Both the position numbers and the translations under genes were made by a program. The notes under the pieces were generated by a model. The model searched no databases. It was not told the DNA's origin and saw only the letters and a list, made by a program, of their open reading frames with translations. From Paenibacillus sp. FSL H7-0331 (lineage in GTDB: Bacteria > Bacillota > Bacilli > Paenibacillales > NBRC-103111): DNA of 50,733 nt. Location of the stretch: contig NZ_MRTH01000049.1 of NCBI RefSeq assembly GCF_001956045.1, positions 1-50,733 of the forward strand. The letters are read 5' to 3'. Positions 22,170-29,542 of the stretch are shown here, piece after piece (positions within the stretch are counted from its first letter, which is position 1; every line of letters begins with the position of its first letter).

Positions 22170-22513
22170 GACCCGCCTTTCCATTATATCAATCATTGTA
22201 AAATATGGAAATGAAAAAGGAGGCTCACAAAGTCTCTGATAGACTTTGCAACCCCCCGATGCTTTCGGTTCGATTTAAGTTGTAAAAGATAATTTAATAA
22301 TATCATTGCGGATACTTGTCGTAAAGAGATGTTCATTCTAACCAATTGTTGGATGACAAATAAGTTTAGATTATGGCTTTCTTCGCAACAACGTGAGAGG
22401 CGTAAGCTCGACGACCTGTTAAGCGATTTGATGCAACGCTAGTGTCTTTCTGTTGATATCATAAGGTATTGAGAAAGCTTCATGCAACACTCCAGCCACT
22501 GCATAACTGGCTT
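22170..22513. other. Intergenic region upstream of the recombinase
   Basis: No gene is visible. A hairpin with 7-bp arms (CAAAGTC/GACTTTG, 22228-22248) is followed on the minus strand by CTCCTTTTT and may end transcription from the GH4 gene. An A/T-rich stretch near 22285-22310 could hold the recombinase promoter (TATTAT), but the -35 is poor. The base composition changes to the more G/C-rich chromosomal type across this region, which probably marks the edge of the integron. Confidence 0.5.
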
Positions 22514-23926
22514 TTATTTGGAAAGCTCACCAAACCGTGAAATAACAGCAAGCGCCGGATCAATAGGGACATCGGCCCGTTGTACATTTGCCGGGATATG
22601 GATGGAAGGTGTCTGGCGGACGGATCGACCTGCGAATTGAGGCAGCCAGGCCCTCTGCGCTTCGAGCATTTCCGAAACCATCTCCCTGATTTCGTTCAAC
22701 GTAAGCACAGCCGATGTCAGCGGATCAAGGGCACAAGCCTGAACGAGCGTTTCCGGATCACCGGATTTGGCAGCCAGCACCGCTAACCGCTGGACGTTAA
22801 TATTGGTCAGATTTAATGCTGCACATTGTGGCGGCAGATCGCCTATAACGACACGGTTTAACCCATTGCGATCAGCAAAAATCGGACCCTCGGCGCAGCA
22901 ATCCGCAGGCAGATTCGTAATCATTCCGTTATTTCGTAAATTCCCATTGAATTTGAATGGTTTACCCGTTTCCAGAGCTTCAATGATATATGCACAGTAT
23001 TCCACGCTGCGCGGAGGAAGATTGTAGGATTCACCTGCTAATATATCCTGCTCGCCATACTTGCTGTATACGTATTTGCACCAGTTGTAGTAGGCACCGG
23101 ATTCACCACCGAATGCCGGTTCGTCGCAGTATAGCTCCAGCGCCTTGGTATTTTTACGGAACCAGGGCACATATTCGGATAGATGCCCCGTCGATTCGGT
23201 CATAAAATAATTAAAATGGCGGAACACCTCTCCCCTCACCTTTTCATTCACATAAAACTCAGGCTGCTCAAACCGCTCCCGCAGGATCGGGTACAAATCA
23301 TTACCACGGTGTTCAATTTTCGTGAACCAGCCCATATGATTAATACCTGCACATAGGAAATCAATCTCTTCCTTAGGTACACCCACGTAACCGGATATTA
23401 AATCCAAAGTCGTTTGTACGCCGTGGCACAGCCCCACGAATTTGACCTTTGTCTCACCCAGCGCCCAGCATACCATTGCCATCGGATTCACGTAATTCAG
23501 CAGTGTAGCCTGTGGACATAGCTCTTCCATCTCACGTGCGACTTCGAGTATAACCGGTATGCTGCGCATAGCCCGAAATATGCCTCCCGGCCCCAACGTA
23601 TCCCCGATACATTGATCCACACCGTATCGAAGAGGAATCGTATAATCCGTTTCGTATACATTCAAACCTCCGATTTGAAATGAGCAAATCACGTAATGGG
23701 CATCAGCAAGCGCTTCGCGACGATCTGTCGTAATGACAATTTTTGATTTCAAGCCGTTTTCCTTGATTACGCGGTTTGCGAACGCTTCCACTTGTGACGT
23801 TTTGCCGGTTGAAGGCGCCATCAAATAAAAGGTTGTTTCCTCCAGCGCTTCTGTCGCCATCATATCCAGAATTAATGTTTTGCAGAAAACGATACTTCCT
23901 GCACCGATGATTGCGATTTTTCTCAT
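22514..23926 (-). CDS. Glycoside hydrolase family 4 (alpha-galactosidase/glucosidase type)
   Basis: The product has 470 residues. GH4 enzymes cleave glycosides by NAD-dependent oxidation and elimination, with a divalent metal. The Rossmann nucleotide loop IAIIGAGSIVF is at residues 4-14. LLNYVNPMAM, the metal/cysteine motif VGLCHGVQ and GINHMGWF are characteristic, as is the family's domain order and length. The CHG motif is close to the CHS/CHG/CHN variants that separate substrate groups, so the exact sugar is not settled; a MelA-like alpha-galactosidase is likely. ATG follows GGGAGG. It is the last gene of the minus-strand cluster, 33 bases after the lipoprotein gene. Confidence 0.88.
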   Translation of the reverse strand: MRKIAIIGAGSIVFCKTLILDMMATEALEETTFYLMAPSTGKTSQVEAFANRVIKENGLKSKIVITTDRREALADAHYVICSFQIGGLNVYETDYTIPLRYGVDQCIGDTLGPGGIFRAMRSIPVILEVAREMEELCPQATLLNYVNPMAMVCWALGETKVKFVGLCHGVQTTLDLISGYVGVPKEEIDFLCAGINHMGWFTKIEHRGNDLYPILRERFEQPEFYVNEKVRGEVFRHFNYFMTESTGHLSEYVPWFRKNTKALELYCDEPAFGGESGAYYNWCKYVYSKYGEQDILAGESYNLPPRSVEYCAYIIEALETGKPFKFNGNLRNNGMITNLPADCCAEGPIFADRNGLNRVVIGDLPPQCAALNLTNINVQRLAVLAAKSGDPETLVQACALDPLTSAVLTLNEIREMVSEMLEAQRAWLPQFAGRSVRQTPSIHIPANVQRADVPIDPALAVISRFGELSK

Positions 23927-23959
23927 TCGAATTCCCTCCCCGGTGGTTGTACAAATTGG

Positions 23960-24418
23960 TTACCAATTAAAGCTGCCCGGCTTATTTTCGAATCCGGCTT
24001 GAGCCTGTATATTCAACTGATGCGGTGTCATGCTCTGCGGATTGAAGGGCTGTCTCTGTACGTTATGAAAATCAGCCAGAGACACACTCGTAATGCCGCG
24101 CGGCATCAGATCAATCGTTAAATCATACTCATTATTGAGTCGTAAGGTAACTCCTTTCCAGACAAAATCATTGCCATTGTCGATCATGATATTCGTACTG
24201 GAGAAGGTAAGAGCCGCCTGTAAGTCTGTATGGTGGATGCTTCGCTGGTTAGGCAAGTAACTGCAGGCGTTCAGCACTGACAGCAAGAGCAGCAGGGCAA
24301 ACCAGATACATATCCGTCTAATAACCGCAGGACGAAGGCTTCTCCGCTTATCCGATTCTGATGAGGACAGTAGCATACAAGAAGATGTGAATCTATATCC
24401 AGCTCTACGACTGCTCAT
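23960..24418 (-). CDS. Small lipoprotein
   Basis: The product has 152 residues. A basic, Ser-rich N-terminus is followed by a hydrophobic stretch and a lipobox LNAC near residues 48-51, so export and lipid anchoring are expected. The mature part is about 100 residues (WKGVTLRLNNEYDLTIDLMPRGITSVSL), probably one beta domain. ATG 24418 is preceded by GGGAG at good spacing. It lies between the degenerate phosphoesterase and GH4 with gaps of about 30 bases, so it is cotranscribed. No named family. Confidence 0.7.
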   Translation of the reverse strand: MSSRRAGYRFTSSCMLLSSSESDKRRSLRPAVIRRICIWFALLLLLSVLNACSYLPNQRSIHHTDLQAALTFSSTNIMIDNGNDFVWKGVTLRLNNEYDLTIDLMPRGITSVSLADFHNVQRQPFNPQSMTPHQLNIQAQAGFENKPGSFNW

Positions 24419-24450
24419 AAGCTTCTCCCTTCCTGCGGTTTCTTCGCATC

Positions 24451-25890
24451 TTATTTACGGTACGTCAGACTGGCATCAAACCACCATTCAGGTGTCTGCG
24501 GATGACTGCCATGCACTTCGATGGCGAGCGTATTCAAGCCTTTTACAATCACATTTTTTTGATTTGTGAGCGGATAGTCTTCAAATAACCCGCCCTGATG
24601 GGGAATGGCCACTGATCGGTAATCAACCAGCCCCTCCCGTATGGAATCTCTGGCAATTTCGATCCCGTTCAAATAAGCGACAAAGCCATCCTCAAATGCA
24701 ACTCTCAGTATCCAATCCTTCATGTCCGCAGGATCTTCATCGACTACAAATGTTTTACGGAAATAGTAGGCTGGCGATTGAGCCTGTGCCGGAAGCGTTG
24801 TTGCGATACTTCTGCTTGCCAAGCTTTCCCGGGAGCGTCCGAAGGGCGCACGCGCCCAGCCCCATTGTACATCCGAATAGGCAGCGCTGCGCCAATCCTC
24901 GCGTGGCAGCGGACTCTGGGTGACGAGCGGCTGCTCGCCGGTCAGGTCGAGCCCCTGTGGGAGCACGGTGCGCACGTCGGGACCGCCGGCGTGGTACTTC
25001 CACATCGCGCCGATACTAATCGACGCGCGCTCTTGCACAGCAGCCGATTGACGCAGTCCGGCTGCATCCAGTGCCAGCCGGTCCGCTGCGCGACCGGCGC
25101 TGCCCGCAGCCGCCTCCAGCCGGCTGCCGCTGCCCTGGACCATGAGCAGCCCGCCTGCGGGGCTGCTCATGGTCCATTCCGCCCACCCCGGGTGGGCGGA
25201 GGTGCTGCTGTAACCGGCCTGCGGCCGTTCGGTTACAGCAGCCTCCGGCGCGTAAGCCTTCGCGCCGATCAATACGAGCTCGGCGCCGCTAACCGTGAGC
25301 CCGCTCCAAACCTCAGGCTGCATCGGCTCCTTGTTCAGGAGCACGACCCGATGCAGCCGCGGATTATGCTCCGCTGTCTGCTTCAACCAAGCCAGCTGAA
25401 TGGCTGGCTCCGCCTCCAGACGCTCCGCATTCAGAAACCAGAACCGCGCTGCGCCATAATCAACAAAATAAGCGGTTCTGCCATAACCAGTCAGCTGTTG
25501 CTCAGGAATATGAGTGAAACGAACAGCCATGTTCGCCTCTGTAGCGGACCCATCCCAGACCGGGAAGAATGCTCTGGGAGCCGGAACAGCTCCGGACCGC
25601 TCCACTTTTCCAGCCAAAGCCGCAGGTCCAGCAAAAAGCAAAACATCGGGATGCAGCTTCATTTGTTCGCTTAATGTATCCACATAAGCGGCGCCTTCAT
25701 CCTGCAAATAGGCCATCGTCCAAACCGGGCTTTCGGCCGCTGGAGTCGATTCAAATCGACCAGCAACAGGTGGTTTCGACCACAACAGGGTTCCAAGCAG
25801 AATGACAAACAGAAACAGACACAGCAAAGTGAGCAGATAGCCGCCTTTTTTATTTATCTTATCCGTAATACGCTCTTCACGGCTCTTCAT
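24451..25890 (-). CDS. Degenerate metallophosphoesterase paralogue with C-terminal sugar-binding-like domain
   Basis: The product has about 479 residues. ATG 25890 is nine bases after AGGAG; an ATG three codons earlier abuts the RBS. One membrane helix (LLTLLCLFLFVILLGTLLW) anchors an extracellular region. Residues 55-220 align by eye with the phosphoesterase encoded just upstream (YGRTAYFVDYGAARFWFLN against YGKTVYAFDYGNARFITLN). The metal-binding motifs are gone: no GDxR, no GNHE, no GHxH, and the GDQ site reads AGP. The C-terminal 150 residues (YYFRKTFVVD...FVAYLNGIEIARD...LAIEVHG) look like a galactose-binding-like jelly roll. It is probably a binding or scaffolding protein rather than an enzyme. 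Its middle is much richer in G/C than its surroundings and full of perfect inverted repeats. Confidence 0.72.
   Translation of the reverse strand: MKSREERITDKINKKGGYLLTLLCLFLFVILLGTLLWSKPPVAGRFESTPAAESPVWTMAYLQDEGAAYVDTLSEQMKLHPDVLLFAGPAALAGKVERSGAVPAPRAFFPVWDGSATEANMAVRFTHIPEQQLTGYGRTAYFVDYGAARFWFLNAERLEAEPAIQLAWLKQTAEHNPRLHRVVLLNKEPMQPEVWSGLTVSGAELVLIGAKAYAPEAAVTERPQAGYSSTSAHPGWAEWTMSSPAGGLLMVQGSGSRLEAAAGSAGRAADRLALDAAGLRQSAAVQERASISIGAMWKYHAGGPDVRTVLPQGLDLTGEQPLVTQSPLPREDWRSAAYSDVQWGWARAPFGRSRESLASRSIATTLPAQAQSPAYYFRKTFVVDEDPADMKDWILRVAFEDGFVAYLNGIEIARDSIREGLVDYRSVAIPHQGGLFEDYPLTNQKNVIVKGLNTLAIEVHGSHPQTPEWWFDASLTYRK
25106..25480. repeat. Run of perfect inverted repeats inside a coding region
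   Basis: Eight hairpins follow one another: 25106-25127 (7-bp arms), 25137-25175 (16-bp arms, GGACCATGAGCAGCCC), 25178-25200 (11-bp arms, one-base loop), 25204-25242 (13-bp arms, GCTGCTGTAACCG), 25247-25266 (6-bp arms), 25316-25358 (11-bp arms with a nested 6-bp pair), 25390-25409 (7-bp arms) and 25439-25480 (9-bp arms). All arms are perfect. The reading frame stays open through all of them. Confidence 0.85.
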
Positions 25891-25985
25891 GTCTGACATC
25901 TCCTGACCTGCTCACATAGCTATTTATATAAATTCCGCCTAACAGACGGCAACCAATCAATAAGGATCGATCCGTTCAGATCGAA

Positions 25986-26393
25986 TCAAGTCGGCCAACC
26001 ATAAATTTTGTGATATACAGGCGGCCACAGCAGTACGAGAAGTATCATCATTCCGATCGTAAACAACACCGTCCAGAACCGCAAGCGCAGCTCAAACCAT
26101 TTCAGTGTAATGAATAATACAAGCCAGCTTCCCAGCCAGACAGTGAGCGCTGTGATTTCCTTGCCACCGTAGGGACCAATACGCAATCCACCTGGCAGCC
26201 ATGAGCTTAACCGTATCAACCATACATTGGCCGCAGCAGGATCAGCTGCACTCCACCAATGGGCAGCTGTTAAAGCAGCCATGCCGAGTAAAGCAGCCAG
26301 CATACCCGCGACGACCTCACCGGAACGAGGCGATGTGCCGCCTCCTTTTGTCACCATGTCATCAAAATCTCCTTCATCGTGCACCGTTTCCAT
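25986..26393 (-). CDS. Membrane protein
   Basis: The product has about 135 residues. ATG 26393 overlaps the end of the upstream gene closely; longer starts would run into it. A charged N-terminus (DEGDFDDMVTKGGG) is followed by three or four helices (VAGMLAALLGMAALTA, ITALTVWLGSWLVLFITL, FWTVLFTIGMMILLVLLW). It is cotranscribed with the next membrane protein and the two may form one complex. No family recognised. Confidence 0.68.
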   Translation of the reverse strand: METVHDEGDFDDMVTKGGGTSPRSGEVVAGMLAALLGMAALTAAHWWSAADPAAANVWLIRLSSWLPGGLRIGPYGGKEITALTVWLGSWLVLFITLKWFELRLRFWTVLFTIGMMILLVLLWPPVYHKIYGWPT

Positions 26394-26397
26394 TTCA

Positions 26398-26964
26398 TCA
26401 GACACCCTTCCATTTGGACAGCACCAATCCAAATACAAATCCGATCAGTAAAGTTAGCCACATCATCGACAGCAGGACACCAACAGCATAACGAACTTCG
26501 CGACCACCGTCACCACTGGAAGCAAACCTCCGCAGACATACAGCGGCTGTAATCCCACAGGGAATCGCCATCAGCGAGACAAACTCTTTATATTCCATGA
26601 CTACCCAATGGCCGAATGGCAGATGCAGCTTAAACCACTCGGCAGCACCTTCTGGCGACTGATAGCCGATATACAACCAATTACCGATAATGACGGTCAG
26701 CAGCACCAGAAGATTGGTGACCAGCAGCCGCCGCTCCAGCTTCAATCGTGCCCCCTGTGCACCACGAACGTACATATAGTAGGCATGCCACGTATAGGTA
26801 GCTACCAGAAGCGTCATAGAAGCCCCTACTCCATGCAGGATACCTGCTAATCGATTAGCACTCGGTCCGCCAAATGCGTTGGCAAGCGGGATGAGGAGAA
26901 ACAAGACAACCGCAATAAACCCTTGTGCGACCGCCAAGTCCCGGAACTGTGGACCTATTTTCAT
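26398..26964 (-). CDS. Multi-pass membrane protein
   Basis: The product has 188 residues and about five transmembrane helices. Several histidines lie in or near membrane segments (LAGILHGVGA, YTWHAYYMYV, LPFGHWVVME), which would fit haem or metal binding in a cytochrome-b-like membrane protein. That is a suggestion only. ATG 26964 is 13 bases after the phosphoesterase gene; the two are in one operon. Confidence 0.68.
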   Translation of the reverse strand: MKIGPQFRDLAVAQGFIAVVLFLLIPLANAFGGPSANRLAGILHGVGASMTLLVATYTWHAYYMYVRGAQGARLKLERRLLVTNLLVLLTVIIGNWLYIGYQSPEGAAEWFKLHLPFGHWVVMEYKEFVSLMAIPCGITAAVCLRRFASSGDGGREVRYAVGVLLSMMWLTLLIGFVFGLVLSKWKGV

Positions 26965-26976
26965 GCTTCAACGCTC

Positions 26977-27996
26977 CTATCGCTCAACTGTGAACGCATC
27001 AATTTCATTTTGTTGTAAATCATAAGCTTTAAAGGTTGCTTTACTGCCATCAATATCGATAACCATGTAATGATAGCTTGCTTTGGGGCCAACCACAACC
27101 TGCTTGGTTTCCTTGCCTCCATTATACAAAGGCGCACCTGCTCCACCTATCGTCAGCTGATAAATTGTGTTGTCAAAATGGTATCCACTGCCGTCAAAGC
27201 TTGCGTCCACTTTTCTACGATTATAGTTATGCTCATGGCCAACGAGCACAGCCGTTACCTTATATTTATCCAAAAGCGACCAAAGTGCATCCCGGGCTGC
27301 AGGCTCAGCATCCAGAGAGCTTCCCAAATGGGCGCCTATCGGATAAGCCGGTACGTGAAATTGTACGAATATATGTTTGTCGCTGCTAGTTTTCAGCTGA
27401 TTTTCCAGCCACGTCCGCTGCTGCTCATCAATAACATAGTGATCTGCGGCATTTTTTCGATCAGAGTTTAATGTAATAAATCGGGCATTGCCATAATCAA
27501 ACGCATACACCGTCTTTCCATAGCCGGGCAACTGCTCCTTAGGCAGCATCGAAAAAGCTTCTGAAAATATTTTTTCATCATGCTCATGGTTGCCGAGTGC
27601 CGGATAGACGGAGGTCATCGGAAAATAATCACTGACTAGCCTGGACCATGCTCCCAACTGTTTGCCAACGTCAGAGCCCCCAACGACCTGATCCCCGGTA
27701 AACATCAGAAATTCGGGCAAAGGTTGTAAACCTTTGATCTTATCCAGAAGACCGCGCAGCGTCACTTCATTAATACCATTGGACGACCCGCGGCTGTCTC
27801 CCATCACAACAAATCGAAATGGTTTTTGCGTGACTTGCGCTGTATCAGGCTTTGCTGGTTGTCCATTATTGAGTTCAGGATTAGCGGCTGGCGCTCCAAA
27901 CGAGCATCCTGCCAGCAGGACTAGTCCGGCGATTAGCAATAAGAATCTGATAGTTCTGATATTTATCATCAAGCTTTCACGAGGTTTCGTGTGCAT
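26977..27996 (-). CDS. Secreted metallophosphoesterase lipoprotein
   Basis: The product has about 339 residues. Possible starts are TTG 28023, ATG 27996 and ATG 27969; I use 27996, which has AAAGGA upstream. The signal peptide ends in lipobox LAGC. All calcineurin-type motifs are present: GDSRG, FTGDQVV, ALGNHEHD, QFHVPAY and VGHEHNYNR, which bind two metals and hydrolyse phosphomono- or diesters. It is like purple-acid-phosphatase relatives in the order of blocks. It is the first gene of the minus-strand cluster and faces a Pho-box-like repeat. Confidence 0.87.
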   Translation of the reverse strand: MHTKPRESLMINIRTIRFLLLIAGLVLLAGCSFGAPAANPELNNGQPAKPDTAQVTQKPFRFVVMGDSRGSSNGINEVTLRGLLDKIKGLQPLPEFLMFTGDQVVGGSDVGKQLGAWSRLVSDYFPMTSVYPALGNHEHDEKIFSEAFSMLPKEQLPGYGKTVYAFDYGNARFITLNSDRKNAADHYVIDEQQRTWLENQLKTSSDKHIFVQFHVPAYPIGAHLGSSLDAEPAARDALWSLLDKYKVTAVLVGHEHNYNRRKVDASFDGSGYHFDNTIYQLTIGGAGAPLYNGGKETKQVVVGPKASYHYMVIDIDGSKATFKAYDLQQNEIDAFTVER

Positions 27997-28023
27997 GCTG
28001 CTGCACTTCCTTTCCATATTCAA

Positions 28024-28425
28024 CCGCGAGGATCAAGCCTGCTGAATACAGTTTCATCACATGTCAAAGTTCCTTTTATACTAACACATTTTTCCGTACC
28101 CTACCAAGAATAAGGAGCTCCAGAAATCGGCGATACAAGCTGACTACCGCATTCAGCAAACATTCAGTCTCTATTCAGTAGACATTCAGCGGGCTTTCAC
28201 TTAACGTTCAATCTGATTTGCTATGCTGAAAGAAGCGTAAGCATTCAGAGGGAAAAGCACCCTATGCAGTTGTAAAAAATTTGTAAAATGTGTTACTTTC
28301 GCGATTTAATCCATACAGTTGTGCTTCAAATGGGTAATAACAATTAACGAAGGCCCCAGAGAGAGAGAGATAGAGCAATACAATCGGATAGGAGTTAATA
28401 ACCATTAAGAAAGGTGGAGAATGAT
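28024..28425. other. Divergent intergenic region
   Basis: This is the control region for both the phosphoesterase cluster (left) and the GDPD gene (right). It holds the phased repeat at 28151-28211 and a -10-like TATGCT at 28222-28227. The remaining part is A/T-rich, with a GA-rich stretch (about 28358-28373) and the GDPD RBS. No other gene is visible. Confidence 0.6.
28151..28211 (+). promoter_or_regulatory. Six 11-bp-phased TTCA repeats (PHO-box-like)
   Basis: TTCAG, TTCAG, TTCAG, TTCAG, TTCAC and TTCAA begin at 28152, 28163, 28174, 28185, 28196 and 28207, exactly 11 bases apart. The first four extend to ATTCAG. PhoP-type response regulators bind direct repeats with 11-bp spacing. The genes on both sides encode phosphate-releasing enzymes, which fits. 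A TATGCT follows ten bases after the last repeat. Confidence 0.68.
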
Positions 28426-29463
28426 ATGAAACGCATATTAAAAGCATGTATCCCATTCACACTGTTACTGTCGATCCTGATATCCTCACAAGCGATTCCC
28501 GCAATTGCAGCAGAACCTGCTGTGAATGAAGATTGGACCCGCTTCCCTTTAATCGCCCATGCCCTTGGCGGCATTGATGGGGTCGATTACACCAATAGCC
28601 TTGAAGCCTTCCAAACGAATTATGATAAAGGACAGCGATTGTTCGAGGTTGATTTCTCGATTACCAAGGACGGCCTGTTAGCTGCCCGTCATGATTGGAT
28701 GGGCTATCTGGCTACCAAATTTGAGCAAGATATACCTGCTAACAAGCTGGAGGAGCCGCTAACGCTTAAAGAGTTCAAGAGCTATAAAATTCTTGAAAAC
28801 TACACGCCGCTTTCTTTTGCCGATGTAGCCCGCTTAAGCAAAAAGTATCCGGATGTCTACTTTATTACCGACACCAAGGAAACCGATCCTGAGCTGGTCA
28901 AACAGCAGTTCACAGTGATTCGTGATACAGCCAATCGAATTGATCCGACAATTCTTGACCGTTTTATTCCCGAAATCTATTCTCCAGAAATGTTGGATAT
29001 AGTTCGTGACATAATCCCTTTCAAACATGTGATTTTCTCGCTGTATTTGACCTCCATGGAGCCAGCTGAGGTGGTTCAATATGTAAAAGAGCACGATGTC
29101 CATGTGGTTGCTATGCCTGAGGAAAGAGCTACCAAGTCCTTCATCAAGGATTTAAACGATATCGGTGTAGTCACTTACGTCCATTCCTTGAATAAGGTCA
29201 AAGATGTGAAAAAACTGATGAGAATGGGCGTTCATGGAGTCTACACGGATTTCCTTAGCTATAAGGATCTTGGAATTGACGAAGCACCCTTGATTGCCGT
29301 AGGTCAGACCGATGCAGAGAAATCCGCTGCAAATCTTACAACGCAGGACCCTTCCCTTACAACAGCTTCTGCTGATACGGTGACAGGACAGTCCACAGTC
29401 GCTCCTGCTCCAACGACATGGGAAAAGATAAAGCTGCTGCTGGGACAGCTGTTTAATAGCTAA
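28426..29463 (+). CDS. Secreted glycerophosphodiester phosphodiesterase-like protein
   Basis: The product has about 345 residues. ATG 28426 follows GGTGGAG by six bases; a GTG four codons earlier is less likely. A cleavable signal peptide ends near AIPAIAAEP. The GDPD barrel follows: IAHALGG (first catalytic His, with Ala in place of the usual Arg of HRG), FEVDFSITKDGLLAARHDW (metal-binding Glu/Asp and second catalytic His), then YFITDTKETD and a C-terminal Ser/Thr-rich linker. These enzymes release glycerol-3-phosphate from phosphodiesters outside the cell. Transcribed alone and closed by a strong terminator. Confidence 0.86.
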   Translation: MKRILKACIPFTLLLSILISSQAIPAIAAEPAVNEDWTRFPLIAHALGGIDGVDYTNSLEAFQTNYDKGQRLFEVDFSITKDGLLAARHDWMGYLATKFEQDIPANKLEEPLTLKEFKSYKILENYTPLSFADVARLSKKYPDVYFITDTKETDPELVKQQFTVIRDTANRIDPTILDRFIPEIYSPEMLDIVRDIIPFKHVIFSLYLTSMEPAEVVQYVKEHDVHVVAMPEERATKSFIKDLNDIGVVTYVHSLNKVKDVKKLMRMGVHGVYTDFLSYKDLGIDEAPLIAVGQTDAEKSAANLTTQDPSLTTASADTVTGQSTVAPAPTTWEKIKLLLGQLFNS

Positions 29464-29473
29464 AATATAAGCA

Positions 29474-29525
29474 AAAGAACCTTCCGATCCACTTCACTTC
29501 GTGGGGAAGGTTCTTTCGTTTTTGT
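29474..29525. terminator. Rho-independent terminator
   Basis: AAAGAACCTTCC pairs perfectly with GGAAGGTTCTTT, followed by CGTTTTTG on the plus strand. The flanking A-run makes it usable from the minus strand too, so it can serve both converging genes. Confidence 0.88.
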
Positions 29526-29542
29526 ATGGCATCCAAGTTATT

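Noticed and set aside
24778..25674. 298-codon plus-strand frame
   Set aside because: It is antisense to the phosphoesterase paralogue in a G/C-rich stretch with few stop codons; no RBS and no recognisable protein.
28195..28212. TTAACGTTCA resembling an attC core
   Set aside because: There is no outer stem, no arms and no partner GTTA nearby; it is better explained as part of the phased TTCA repeats.
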